Source: Palsa-601 sp963801185 | Lineage (GTDB): Bacteria > Actinomycetota > Acidimicrobiia > Acidimicrobiales > Bog-793 | Length of the DNA stretch: 64,000 nucleotides | NCBI GenBank assembly: GCA_963801185.1 | Contig: CAWDDW010000001.1 | Coordinates: 1,116,001-1,180,000, forward strand | Reading direction: 5' to 3' | Shown: piece by piece, positions 17,290 through 26,717 of the stretch | Position numbering within the stretch: position 1 is the stretch's first letter | Layout: the number at the start of each line of letters is the position of its first letter | The notes under the pieces: model-generated | What the model was told of the DNA's origin: nothing | Database searches by the model: none | The model's input: the letters and a program-made list of their open reading frames with translations, nothing else | Program-made: the position numbers and the translations under genes

Positions 17290-19170
17290 TCAGGCTACCG
17301 ACCCGACGGGGGATTGGGTAGTGGGAGAGTCAGCTCGGCTCCGAAACTCGAGGCCCTCGAAGTGGCCAGAGCTGCGCCACGCGTCGATGTAATAGAAGTA
17401 CGCCACCGGCCCCTCCGGGTAGCCGCTCCCATTGAGCCGCTCGCGCCGGCCTATCGGCTTGCCCTCGTTGTTGTAGTAGCCGGGCGTGCAGTCGGGGTTG
17501 CCGAGGAACGCCCGAGTGCTGCCCTCGAGCAGTTGCACCCAAGCCTGCTCGGCTGCCTCGGTCACCTCGACTTCGTCGGCGCCGACCTCGAGCGCGTGGC
17601 CGACGATCGTGGCGATCGTCGTGCCGGCCTCGGTGAGGTTGTGAGTGATGTTCGAGATGAGGTTGGCACCTTGGCTCGGCCCGAGGATGAACAGGTTCGG
17701 GAAGCCGTGCACGTGGAGGCCGTGCATGCTCTGCATGCCGTCGGCCCACCGCTCCGAGAGCGTGTGCCCGCCGCGGCCCACCGTCTCGAAACCGGACCGT
17801 CGCGCGTAGTCGGTGCCGACCTCGAAGCCCGATGCGAAGATCAGGCAATCGAGGTCGTAGTGGGCCCCGCCGGCGAACACTCCCGTCTCGTCGATTCGCT
17901 CGACGCCCTTGCCGTCCGTGTCGATCAGGTGTGCGCCCGGCTCGTTGTAGGCCTGCAGGTACTCGTCATGGAAACACGGCCGCTTGCAGAGCTGGCGATA
18001 CCAAGGCTTCAGTGCCTCAGCCGTGGCGGGATCCTCGACGATCGCGTCCACGCGGGCGCGGATCTCGGTCATCTTCTCGTCGTCACTGGCCTCGTACGCA
18101 CGCATCATCGACTCGGGGCTGAAGTCGGCTCCCGCCTCACCCATGTCGGCGACGACGCGGTCACGGATCCGCTGGGAGATATCGGTCCAGCCGTCCTTCA
18201 CAAGGTCCTCGTCGGCAAACCCGCCGGTCTGCAAGATGGTGAAGTTCATCAGCCACCTCTGTTGCCAGCCGGGCTCGAGGGTGGCGAACCACTCCGGGTC
18301 GATCGGGTGGTTGTTGCGCACGTCGATCGACGATGGCGTCCGCTGGAACACGAAGAGCTCCTCGGCGGCGCGTGCCAGGTGCGGGATGCACTGGACCGCC
18401 GTGGCCCCGGTGCCGATTATTCCGACCCGCTTGCCGGACAACTTGTCGAGCGGAGAGCCGCTCAAGTCACCGCCGGTGTAGCCATAGTCCCACCGGCTCG
18501 TGTGGAAGCTGTGCCCGGCGAACGTCTCGATCCCGGGAATGCCGGGCAGTTTGGGCCGGTTCAGCGGTCCGGTCCCCATCGCGACGAACCGAGCCCTTAT
18601 CCCGTCTCCGCGGTCGGTGCCGATGAGCCAGCGCGACGATGCCTCGTCCCACTCAATGCTCGTGGCCTCTGTCGAAAAGAGGGCCTTCTCATAAAGCCCG
18701 AAGTGCGTTGCGATCCGCTTCGCGTGGCCGAAGATCTCGGTGGCAGAGGTGTACTTCTCGCTCGGCACGTGCCCGGTCTCTTCGAGCAACGGCAGGTAGA
18801 TCATCGCGGCGGTGTCGCACATGGCCCCGGGATAGCGATTCCAATACCACGCGCCGCCGACGTCGCCACCGCCCTCGATGATGCGGACGTCGCCGACGCC
18901 CGCCTGCTTCAGCCGGGCGCCCGTCACAAGACCTGCAAAGCCTCCCCCGATGATCGCCACCGTCACCTCGTCGAAGAGAGGCTCACGATCGACCCGGACG
19001 GCATACGGGTCGTCGAGGAAGTATGCGAACCGACCGGTCGGCTCGATGTACTGGTCGTTCCCGTCAGGCCGCAACCGCTTGTCCCGCTCCTCGCGGTACC
19101 TCGCTCGCAGCGCGTTGCTGTCGATCGGCTCGGCGGCGCTGCTCGACGTGGACTCGTCGGTCGTGGTCAT
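17290..19170 (-). CDS. Baeyer-Villiger monooxygenase (type I flavoprotein)
   Basis: A 626-residue FAD/NADPH-dependent monooxygenase that inserts oxygen next to a ketone to give an ester or lactone. The FAD Rossmann motif is at residues about 75-80 (VAIIGGGFAGLVTGARL). The Baeyer-Villiger fingerprint F-x-G-x-x-x-H-x-x-x-W is present as FAGHSFHTSRWD. The second, NADPH-binding Rossmann motif is VGIIGTGATAVQ, and GGAWYWNRYPGAMCD is the usual FAD-contact segment. The N-terminal about 65-residue extension is typical of the larger cyclopentadecanone/steroid-type members. The ATG at 19170 overlaps the stop of the upstream membrane-protein gene by 4 nt, so it is the last gene of a coupled operon. The natural ketone substrate is not deducible. 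Confidence 0.9.
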   Translation of the reverse strand: MTTTDESTSSSAAEPIDSNALRARYREERDKRLRPDGNDQYIEPTGRFAYFLDDPYAVRVDREPLFDEVTVAIIGGGFAGLVTGARLKQAGVGDVRIIEGGGDVGGAWYWNRYPGAMCDTAAMIYLPLLEETGHVPSEKYTSATEIFGHAKRIATHFGLYEKALFSTEATSIEWDEASSRWLIGTDRGDGIRARFVAMGTGPLNRPKLPGIPGIETFAGHSFHTSRWDYGYTGGDLSGSPLDKLSGKRVGIIGTGATAVQCIPHLARAAEELFVFQRTPSSIDVRNNHPIDPEWFATLEPGWQQRWLMNFTILQTGGFADEDLVKDGWTDISQRIRDRVVADMGEAGADFSPESMMRAYEASDDEKMTEIRARVDAIVEDPATAEALKPWYRQLCKRPCFHDEYLQAYNEPGAHLIDTDGKGVERIDETGVFAGGAHYDLDCLIFASGFEVGTDYARRSGFETVGRGGHTLSERWADGMQSMHGLHVHGFPNLFILGPSQGANLISNITHNLTEAGTTIATIVGHALEVGADEVEVTEAAEQAWVQLLEGSTRAFLGNPDCTPGYYNNEGKPIGRRERLNGSGYPEGPVAYFYYIDAWRSSGHFEGLEFRSRADSPTTQSPVGSVA

Positions 19171-19655
19171 GGCCCCATTCTTGCCCGAGTCCGGCCGATG
19201 CGCGCGAGCTGTGCGCGCAGCAGGTAGACGACACCGGATCCGGCGAAGAGAATCCCGCTCACAAGGAGCCAGTTGATGAGGTAGACGTTCTCGTCGAGCC
19301 CGGTGCTGGCCTCGTATGCCGAGCTCGAGAACCGGAAGATGAGCGGGAAGAACATCCCGAGCAGCACGCCCGAGATGACAGTGGGCACCCGCACGTGGTT
19401 GACCCACGGCACGGCGGGACGTCGCCTGCCGAGGTTGCGGTCCCGGGCCCGGATCAACATCCGATCGGCCAGCGTGTAGATCGGCCAGCCGATCAGATCG
19501 TGGCCGATCAGGCAGGCCGCGAACCACAATCCGATTCCCACCCAACCGCCCTGGCCGAAGATCCGGGTCACCGCGTACGCAGCGAGGGCGAAGCAAGCCA
19601 GCAACCCGACGAGGTGGAGCGGACCGGCCCCGTAATGCCGCCGGAACCACTTCAC
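19167..19655 (-). CDS. Small four-helix membrane protein in the redox operon
   Basis: A 162-residue integral membrane protein of unknown function with four predicted helices (LHLVGLLACFALAAYAV; WVGIGLWFAACLIGHDL; VPTVISGVLLGMFFPLI; INWLLVSGILFAGSGVVYLL). The central cytosolic or periplasmic loop is Arg-rich (ADRMLIRARDRNLGRRRP). His residues near helix ends (HYGAG, GHDL) could in principle bind haem or quinone, but no motif proves this. The GTG start lies 1 nt after the molybdopterin oxidoreductase stop and the gene overlaps the monooxygenase start, so all three are translated together. A role as partner or electron-transfer adaptor is inferred from this context only. Confidence 0.7.
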   Translation of the reverse strand: MKWFRRHYGAGPLHLVGLLACFALAAYAVTRIFGQGGWVGIGLWFAACLIGHDLIGWPIYTLADRMLIRARDRNLGRRRPAVPWVNHVRVPTVISGVLLGMFFPLIFRFSSSAYEASTGLDENVYLINWLLVSGILFAGSGVVYLLRAQLARIGRTRARMGP

Positions 19656-19656
19656 G

Positions 19657-20826
19657 TCAGGGCCCTTCCGAGAACACGAGACGGGAGACCCACTTGCTGT
19701 TGAGAGTGCCCGGTGCCGATGGGACGATGACCCGAGCCGGGAAGCCGTGATCCATGGAGAGGTCTGCGCCGTTCACGCGCAAGGCGAGCATCGAGTCGGG
19801 CGCCGACACCTGCGAACCCGACAGCGTGACGGTCCGGGAGTCGAGCGACTCGAGTTGCGTGGGGCCGGGATTCTCGGTGCCGCTCAGACGGGCGAGATCG
19901 GCGAGCGGTACGCCCGTCCAGCGCTGCTGCGTGGACCACCCTTCCGTACAGGCGATGGGAAGGTCGGCGGTCGTGAGCGGCATGGCCAGGAGCTCGTCCC
20001 TGCTGAGCGAGACGTGATGGGTGCCGACGAGCACGAGACGCCAGTCGGGCCCGGTGCTCGACGCGGTGACGCCGCGCGAGGCGGCGGTGTGGTTGACCGG
20101 GAAGTCGTTGCCTCCGACACCCGAGGAGCGGTAATGCGTCCCGAACAGCGCTACACGGCGGAGCGCGCCACCGATCGTCTCGCCGGCTGTCAGCACGAAG
20201 ACGGCGAGCGACGTGCCACCGACCAACCCGAGGACTCCCCGCCGGGAGATCGTCGGTGCCGCCGGGTTTGCAGCGACCAGACGGCCGTCGGCCGCCTCAG
20301 GCCGAGTCTCGCCCAGCCCGGTCCGCAGCTCGGTGACAAAGCGCCTCGAGCGCAGGGCGCGAACCATGTCGACGAACTTGACGCAGACGTGGAGGGCGAA
20401 CCCGGCCATGAAGGCCCAAGCACCGTAGAAGTGCCCGGTGTAGAAGCGGAGCGGCATGGCGTAGTCGATGTCCAGGATCCCAGTGCTCATCTCGAAGATG
20501 ACTCCACCGACGATGAGCACCAAGCTGAGCCGCTCGAGCACGTGTGCAACCGACCGCCAATCGGGCCAGGCGAAGAGCTGGGGGATCACAGACCAGAGTT
20601 TGGCCAAGACGACCGGCACGAGGACGAGCCCGAGCATCACGTGGACACCCTCGTTCACGCGGTAGAACCAGGTCGGCGCGGTCACCCAGTTGAACAGGTA
20701 CAGGCCGAAGAGCCCGTGATCGGGGTTGGGGTCGTTCTGACCGAGCCTCGGGTTGTAGGCGGCGTACGACAACAGCCCGGTGACGAACTCGATCGGGATG
20801 CCGATCAGCAGCACCAGGCCGAACAC
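19657..20826 (-). CDS. Molybdopterin-dependent oxidoreductase with N-terminal cytochrome b-type membrane domain
   Basis: A 389-residue fusion. Residues 1-150 are a four-helix cytochrome b561-like domain with membrane His residues (VNEGVHVMLGL, YTGHFYGAWAFMAGFALHV). Residues about 195-385 form a sulfite-oxidase-type molybdopterin domain, with the Mo-ligating Cys near 293 (LPIACTEGWSTQQRWTGVPL) and a MDHGFPARVIVP cofactor segment. It probably passes electrons between a periplasmic substrate and the membrane quinone pool. Coding character continues upstream of the GTG at 20826 in the same frame (RWKSPLRGPWLTS), matching relatives, but no start codon exists before a stop at about 21000. An N-terminal frame break near 20,880-20,940 is therefore likely and the true start is uncertain. 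First gene of the operon. Confidence 0.82.
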   Translation of the reverse strand: MFGLVLLIGIPIEFVTGLLSYAAYNPRLGQNDPNPDHGLFGLYLFNWVTAPTWFYRVNEGVHVMLGLVLVPVVLAKLWSVIPQLFAWPDWRSVAHVLERLSLVLIVGGVIFEMSTGILDIDYAMPLRFYTGHFYGAWAFMAGFALHVCVKFVDMVRALRSRRFVTELRTGLGETRPEAADGRLVAANPAAPTISRRGVLGLVGGTSLAVFVLTAGETIGGALRRVALFGTHYRSSGVGGNDFPVNHTAASRGVTASSTGPDWRLVLVGTHHVSLSRDELLAMPLTTADLPIACTEGWSTQQRWTGVPLADLARLSGTENPGPTQLESLDSRTVTLSGSQVSAPDSMLALRVNGADLSMDHGFPARVIVPSAPGTLNSKWVSRLVFSEGP

Positions 20827-21022
20827 CGAGGTCAGCCACGGGCCCCGCAGCGGGCTCTTCCATCGACTCTGGGAGAGGAGTCCACGTGCCCGATCCGTGG
20901 GCGCACGACGACCGCGCGGGTCGCCATCCTCATGGGTCCCCGGCGGCTCACAGTCGTCTGTAGCGGCGCGGCGGCGCGGTGGTTCGATGCCGAGATCCTA
21001 GAGTGCGGCCCGCCAGTTGGAT

Positions 21023-22069
21023 CTAGACTCGCTCGACGATCGCCCCAGCCGAGCCCAGTCCCACGGCGTAGCAGAGCTTCGGCGTCGCGCACGCGATCGC
21101 GTTGAGATTGGTGCCCGGGTAGCCGACAGAGTGTGCGGGCTTGCCGTGCGTGACAACTACGACGGCCGGCTTGTAGCTCGAGCCGCTCCCGGTGTGCCCG
21201 ACCACGAGGCACTCGCTGGCGGTCGGGCAGGTGAGCCCACTGCCGGAGAAAGCGCTGAAGGTCGCGGCAGCACCGATGGCTCCGGTCTTCGGGTTGACGG
21301 GGAAGAGCTCGTTCGTGTCGCCGGTAGCGCTGTGGCCGACGAGGGCGTAACAGGCCGTTGCCTTGTAGCAGCCGATTGCCTCGATGTACGTGCCGGCAGG
21401 CAGGTCGTGCTTCGCGCCGGGCCTGCCCTTGCTCAAGAGCTCGATCGACGCCGTCTTCTGCCCGTAGGCACCCATCAGGCAGAGCTCGCTCGACGGGCAC
21501 ACGATGGGGCCGAAGCTGCTGCCCGTGCCCGTCGTCAAGCCGAGCACGGCGCCCGCCGCCGAGACGTGGACGAGGAGCGCCGTCCCCGCGTCGGGGGATC
21601 CCTCGAAACCGACGGCGTAGCAACTGGTCTTCGTGGGGCAGGCGATCGCCATGAGTGCGTCGATGCCGTTCTTCGGTCGCTTCGGCGTGCTCCTCACGGT
21701 GCTCGCTCCGCTCGACACCTTGACGGTTGCCACCGCGTCGTCGGCTACGGCCAGACAGGTCGTCTTGGTCGGGCAGGCAACGGCGTTCAGGAAAGCGTCC
21801 TTCAGTTTGCCGGACCACGCCTTGACGCCACCGGTGGAGGCCTTGATCACGACGCTCTTGCCGTATGTGTTCTCGTCGGCACCGACCGCGACGCAGGCCT
21901 TGGCGGTCGGGCACGCGACGCTCTCCAGAACAGCCACACCACTGACCGCGACCGGTGAGTGACGAGCGCTTTGCGCAGCGGTCGCCGGGGACGATGCCGC
22001 ACCGATGCCGCCGACGAGGATCCCGAGGGCCCCCAGCATGGGCGCCCGGCGCAACCGTTTCTGCGACAT
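21023..22069 (-). CDS. Secreted protein with seven CPTxxxCxAVG repeats (probable beta-propeller)
   Basis: A 348-residue exported protein: signal peptide residues 1-33 (RAPMLGALGILVGGIGAASS, cleavage near ATA-AQS). The mature part has seven repeats of about 42 residues, each carrying A-C-P-T-x-x-x-C-x-A-V-G or a variant (ACPTAKACVAVG, ACPTKTTCLAV, ACPTKTSCYAVG, VCPSSELCLMGA, GCYKATACYALVG, TCPTASECLVVG, ACATPKLCYAVG). Seven regular repeats with a paired Cys each suggest a seven-bladed beta-propeller, each blade closed by a local disulfide. Such repeats are frequent in uncharacterised actinobacterial secreted proteins. GAGGGGAG precedes the ATG. The ligand is unknown. Confidence 0.75.
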   Translation of the reverse strand: MSQKRLRRAPMLGALGILVGGIGAASSPATAAQSARHSPVAVSGVAVLESVACPTAKACVAVGADENTYGKSVVIKASTGGVKAWSGKLKDAFLNAVACPTKTTCLAVADDAVATVKVSSGASTVRSTPKRPKNGIDALMAIACPTKTSCYAVGFEGSPDAGTALLVHVSAAGAVLGLTTGTGSSFGPIVCPSSELCLMGAYGQKTASIELLSKGRPGAKHDLPAGTYIEAIGCYKATACYALVGHSATGDTNELFPVNPKTGAIGAAATFSAFSGSGLTCPTASECLVVGHTGSGSSYKPAVVVVTHGKPAHSVGYPGTNLNAIACATPKLCYAVGLGSAGAIVERV

Positions 22070-22196
22070 AGTCAGCTCCCCTCTCTAGCTCACCACTCCG
22101 TAACACGCCCGGCTGTCGAAGTGCAACAACGCGCGGCCGCGACGGCTGCCCATGTTGACACAGCGCATGAACGAATACGAGGCCGCCAACGCAAAG

Positions 22197-22232
22197 CTCG
22201 GGCTGCTGGCGATGACACGCCAGCAGCCCGAG
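22197..22232 (-). terminator. Perfect 15-bp hairpin after the propeller/PKD gene
   Basis: CTCGGGCTGCTGGCG and its exact reverse complement flank a 6-nt loop. It lies 20 nt past the stop of the reverse-strand gene ending at 22252. On the minus strand it is followed by a short CUUUG rather than a long U-tract, so termination may be partly factor-dependent. Confidence 0.65.
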
Positions 22233-22251
22233 AATGCGGGAGCGGTAAGGG

Positions 22252-23679
22252 TCAGCCGACTGTCACGGCCTCCGACTTCTCCGCCCTAGGACCGCCGTTC
22301 CGGCTGACGGTGCGGCCGGTGAACACGACCGTGGTCGACGTGCCGAGGGAGTCGGTCACCGTAAGGGTGACGGTGTACTTGCCGTTCTTGGCGTAGGTGT
22401 GACTCGTCGTCGGGCCATGGCTGGACGACGCCCCGTCGCCGAAGGTCCACGCGTAGCGGACGATCGAACCGAAGTAGGCCGATGACGAGCTGGCGTTGAA
22501 GCTGACCTGTCTTCCTGCGATTGCGACGGTGAACCGCGCAGTCGGAGCTTGGTCGGGCGTGATGGCGATAGCCGAGACGGCGCTGACGCCCGCCTTCAGG
22601 CTGATCGGTGCTGTCTCCTTCGCAGTTGCGACGTCCACCGGTGCGACTGTCCCCTCGGAGGCAGCGCAGAAGAAGGCCAATCCGCCCTTCGGTTCCACGG
22701 CCACTGCGTCGACCTGCACAAGGGTCTTCGTCGAGTCCTCCAGCTTCACCTTCGTCACGGCATTCGAACCGCTGAGCGAGACACGGTCCGCACCGTTCGC
22801 GGGTGCTCCCAGGGCAGCGAAGAGGTCACGGCCGTTCGGCGTTATGGACAGATCGTCCGGCCCTCCACCGAGCTTGACCGTCTTGCCCACGGTGGAGTTC
22901 GCGAGGTCGACCGGGACGAGGTCGTCGTCCCCGGTGTTGGCGACCCAGAGGGTCTTCCCGTTGGGAGTCACCGCGAGCGACGTCGGGAAGTAGCCGACGG
23001 CGAGCGGTGTGCCGGCCTTCCCCGTCGACACGGTGATAGGCGTGACTGTCCCGTTCTCGGAGCTCGAGACCCAAACGGTCTTCCCGTCGGGCGTGATCGC
23101 GATACCGCCCGCGCCGGCGCTCTCGAGTGGCCCGACCGAGATCGGCTTGGAAGTGCTCCCGTTCGACGGGTCGATCGCCTCGACGTCCGCGTGGTAGATG
23201 TTCACGTAGCCGAGCTCGTACACACGCGAGCCGTTCGGCGTGACCGCGACCGAGACGGGCTCGTCGGCGACCTTGATCGGCTTGCCGATGACGTGCGTCG
23301 CCAAGTTGATGGGGACGACCTCTCTGCCTACCTCGACGGCGAGGTAGGCAGTCTTCCCGTTCGGGGAGATCGCGAGCACGCCGGCAGTGTCACCGACCTT
23401 GTCCCCAATCGAACTCGGGATCGGGATGGTCGACACGACGGCGCTCGTCGCGACATCGATGCCTGCGAGCGACGTCGACCCGCCCGGGCTCTGCAGGATC
23501 CACGCCGTCGGTTCGGCGGGTGTGGCGATGACGCGTGATGTGGCTGCCGCTGCCGATCCGGCGGTGACACCGAAGGAGGCGGCTGCCGCGGCCAGGGCCG
23601 CGACCGCGCCGAGCAGGCGCGCTCTCCTCGTCCGGTGGCCTTGGGTCGATGGATCGAACCGGGTTGTCAGCTGTTCCAT
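22252..23679 (-). CDS. Secreted YVTN-type beta-propeller protein with C-terminal PKD domain
   Basis: A 475-residue exported protein. A signal peptide is at residues about 1-45 (RARLLGAVAALAAAAASFGV, AxA site before TSRVIA). Residues about 60-375 contain repeated YVTN/surface-antigen-type blades (VLAISPNGKTAYLAVE, VAVTPNGSRVYELG, IAITPDGKTVWVSSSENGTV, LAVTPNGKTLWVANTGDD, LSITPNGRDLFAAL). Residues about 385-465 form a PKD domain (VSFNASSSSAYFGSIVRYAW, FGDGASSSHGPTTSHTY). Such proteins usually stay on or near the cell surface and bind glycans or proteins. AAAGGAAGAG precedes the ATG at 23679. The next gene upstream (DUF4242) ends 32 nt away on the same strand, so they may be co-transcribed. Confidence 0.88.
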   Translation of the reverse strand: MEQLTTRFDPSTQGHRTRRARLLGAVAALAAAAASFGVTAGSAAAATSRVIATPAEPTAWILQSPGGSTSLAGIDVATSAVVSTIPIPSSIGDKVGDTAGVLAISPNGKTAYLAVEVGREVVPINLATHVIGKPIKVADEPVSVAVTPNGSRVYELGYVNIYHADVEAIDPSNGSTSKPISVGPLESAGAGGIAITPDGKTVWVSSSENGTVTPITVSTGKAGTPLAVGYFPTSLAVTPNGKTLWVANTGDDDLVPVDLANSTVGKTVKLGGGPDDLSITPNGRDLFAALGAPANGADRVSLSGSNAVTKVKLEDSTKTLVQVDAVAVEPKGGLAFFCAASEGTVAPVDVATAKETAPISLKAGVSAVSAIAITPDQAPTARFTVAIAGRQVSFNASSSSAYFGSIVRYAWTFGDGASSSHGPTTSHTYAKNGKYTVTLTVTDSLGTSTTVVFTGRTVSRNGGPRAEKSEAVTVG

Positions 23680-23711
23680 TGTCTCTTCCTTTGGTCGCAG
23701 TGCAATGAGGT

Positions 23712-23990
23712 TCATGGCACGTAGTAGAAGTAGGGATCGAGCACCCGTATCTCGGTGATCTCGTCGACGGGGAGATGGTTGAGGGCCGCCGCGCGGCGCA
23801 CGGCCTCGGGCGAAGGACCCTCGTAGACGCAGAACATCCGGCGGTGGTCGGCGCTCACGTAGGAGTGGAGCCACGTCACCTCGGCACGGGCGTTGCGCTC
23901 TGCGATGGTCCGGCACACCTCGCTCCCCGACACCGCGCCCGGTAGGTCCAGGCCATCTTCGAAGGAGCGTTCTATGAGGTAACGGGGCAT
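23712..23990 (-). CDS. DUF4242 protein (SCO4226-like)
   Basis: A 92-residue small soluble ferredoxin-like protein of the DUF4242 family. It begins MPRYLIERSFEDGL and contains AEVTWLHSYVSADHRRMFCVYEGPSPEAVRRAA, the family's conserved core. The Streptomyces relative SCO4226 is described as a nickel-binding protein; the equivalent His/Glu/Cys positions (WLHSYV, CVYE) are kept here. The start at 23990 follows GGAGGTGCC. It sits between a regulator (upstream, 97 nt) and a secreted propeller protein (downstream, 32 nt). Confidence 0.85.
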   Translation of the reverse strand: MPRYLIERSFEDGLDLPGAVSGSEVCRTIAERNARAEVTWLHSYVSADHRRMFCVYEGPSPEAVRRAAALNHLPVDEITEIRVLDPYFYYVP

Positions 23991-24087
23991 ACGGCACCTC
24001 CAAGCCATCTCTCGTCGACTCTCACGGTACGCATCCGCCCGACCGCCCACATCGGGGCGCACACCTATTTTTTCCGGGTGAGTACCC

Positions 24088-26717
24088 TCAGGCCTCCACA
24101 TCGGCGCCGAGCAGCCCCCTCCGTCTCGCCTCGGCAATCGCCGCTGCCCGGTTGCGGGCGCCGAGCTTCGAGAAAACCGCGCTGACGTGGTGCTCGACCG
24201 TCTTTGCCGACACGAACAGTCGCCCGGCGATCTCCGCGTTCGTGAGGCCGTCTGCGACGAGATGGAGCACTTCGAGCTGCACGACGGGTGATCCCGGAGG
24301 GATTGCTGAGCGTCTCTTTGTGAGCACCGCGCGGCACGCCCCGGACTCCTTGCTGGCGCAGTCGCCGCGCCGCCGCGACGGCCGCCTGATGCGCCCCGAG
24401 GCGCTGTAGCTCCTCGACTGCGGAGCGCCGCGCGCCGTCGTCGCCGTCTTCGGCCCAGGCGAGTGCCATGGCGGCTTCACAAGGGCACCCGATCGACCGC
24501 CACGAGTCGGACGCCGCTATTTGGTCTCCCGCGAGGCTCGAGCCGCCAGGGCTCCGCGATGGGGGCCGTCACCTCGATCGGATGGCCAGCCCGGTTGAGC
24601 CACACTTGGAGCTCGCCCGTCAGCCAGGGCGAGGCTCGCTCCTCGGCCAGACGGAGAACCACCTCTGCCTCTTCGACGACGGCGTCAGCCGCCGTTGAAC
24701 CGAGTAGCGAAGCCTCCAAGCGAGCCACCGCCACCGGGCCCAGATACTGCAACTCGGCCTGTAGACGCGCGATCGCGACCGCCTCGTCGAGCACCTCCCA
24801 GACTCCGGGATCGCCGCGCAACGCTCGCACGCGACCGAGGACCGTCAGCGACGACACGCGGGTGTCCTGTGCCTCGGTCCGGCGCAGGCAGTCGGTCGCC
24901 GCGGTCGCGGCAGCGTCGAGATCCCCGGTCTCGAGATCGAGCCGAGCCCGCTCGGCGCGGATCATCATCGCGAGGGCGTCTCTTCCCCGCTCCTCGCAGA
25001 ACGCGATCCCCTCGTCGAAGGCGGCTCGGGCAGGCGCGTACTCACGGTGCAGGAGATGCACGACGCCGAGGTTGAGCATGCCCCTGCCGAATTGCTCCTC
25101 CTCCCCCGCTGCCCTGGCTCGTCCGATGGCCTCCTTGAGACGTCGCAGTCCGGTGGCGTCCCCTGTCCGCTCGAATTCCGATGATCCGATGTTGACGAGC
25201 GAATAGATCACGATCCCCTCTTCGCCGAGCTCCTCGGCGAGCTCGAAGGCGCGCTCCCCGTAACGGGTCACGTCGTCGTACTCGGTCGCCCGCATCGCGA
25301 TCCGCGAGCGGGTGCTCAGCGCCATGGCGAGCTCGGGGCCGGGAGGGAGTGACTCGAGAATCGAGATCGCCTCATCGGCGTCCTGCCGTGCTTCCATGCC
25401 CTGACCCGTCGTCAGCAACACGAGAGAGAGCCTCTGCAAGGTGTCACCGACTCGCAGGCCGTCCCCCAGCGCCTTCCAGGTCTCGAGCGCGCGCCCATAG
25501 AGAACGAGCGCGGCAGCGTGCTGGTCGCTCACGTTGCACTCGAGCGCCTGGCGACAGAGCAAGTCGGCGAGCTCGGCCGGTGGTAGCCGGCCCTCTCCGG
25601 CCGCCACGGCTGACCCGAGGTACGCGGCTGCTTCGCGGTGTGCGCCGAGATCGCCGGCCCGGCGAGCCGCGATCGGGGCAAGCTCGAGCACGGCCTCGTT
25701 GTCCCCCGCGGCGATGGCATGGTGTACGACTCGTGGCAGTGCTCGGTCGTCCCCGCGAGCATGCAACCACGCGAGGACTCGGCGATGCAGCATGGCCCGG
25801 CGTGCTGCCGGCAGGTCGGACTCGATGGCGCTGCGGGCAAGCTCATGGCGGAACCGCAACCCGAGCCCGTCGGCGACGAGCATCCCCCGCCGCTGGCACT
25901 CGTCGATCTCGGCCTCGGATTCAGGGCGCAGCGCGAGCAGGAGATCGAGCTCGATACGCAATGGAACGACGGCGGCGGCTTCGAGCACCGATCGCCCGCC
26001 CGGCGACAGCCGGGCCGCACGAGCGAGCACGGCGTCCCGGACGGCCTCGGGCAACTCTTGGCCCCCTGCGGCAAGGACCTCTGTCACGAAGAACGGGTTG
26101 CCTCCGGTCGTCCGGTACAAGTGCTCGGCATCGACGTCGTGCCCGACGGCGAGGGCGGCGACGGCTTCAGCCGAAAGGGACTGCAGCGACACCCGGACAA
26201 GGCTCTCTGCTCCGGACAGTTCCCCGAGCATGGCCCGGAGCGGGTGGTGCTCGTCGAGCTCGTCGTTGCGATAGGTGCCAAACAGGACCGTCTGGGTGGA
26301 TCCGATTCGCCGGCCTAGGTACCTGAGCAGGTCGAGAGAGGCTTCGTCAGCCCACTGCAGGTCCTCGACGACGACAAGAAGGGGCGCAAGTGTTAGCAGA
26401 CTGAGAAACGAGCTGAACACCTCGTGGCGGCGCGGTGCACCCTCGAGAATCGCGAGAAGGCCTGGATCTCCTACATCGGAAGCGATGTCCCGCCATGGGC
26501 CGAGCGGCCTCGGAGTCGCCAGCGCGTCACAAGCTCCGACGAGGACCGAGATGCCGTGTCGCTCCGCTTCGAGCGCGACGGCGGCGGCGAGAGCGCTCTT
26601 GCCAACTCCGGCCTCACCGCCGACGAGCACGATGGCACCGCGACCTTGCACCGCCGCTCTCAGCCGTTCGGCGATGGCAGCGGTTTGCTCCTCCCGTTCG
26701 AGCAGCCCCGTCGACAT
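24088..26717 (-). CDS. Large ATP-binding LuxR-family regulator (two frame breaks)
   Basis: A MalT/LAL-like regulator of about 876 residues when repaired. An N-terminal AAA/STAND ATPase has Walker A VGGEAGVGKSALAAAVAL (residues about 33-50) and Walker B LLVVVEDLQWADEAS (about 120). A long alpha-helical TPR-like region follows, then a C-terminal LuxR helix-turn-helix (LEVLHLVADGLTNAEIAGRL, VSAKTVEHHVSAVFSKLGAR). Two single-base insertions split it. At about 24533-24535 removal of one base restores AASDSWRSIGCPCEAAMALA. At about 24278-24280 removal of one base restores TRRELEVLHLV. AGGAG directly abuts the ATG at 26717, which is tight for a ribosome binding site. It is the likely regulator of the secreted-protein genes downstream. 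Confidence 0.85.

Noticed and set aside
17269..19227. Long forward open frame opposite the Baeyer-Villiger monooxygenase
   Set aside because: It is a high-GC shadow of the reverse-strand gene, Arg/Val/Leu-rich with no family motifs, while the reverse strand carries all flavoprotein motifs.
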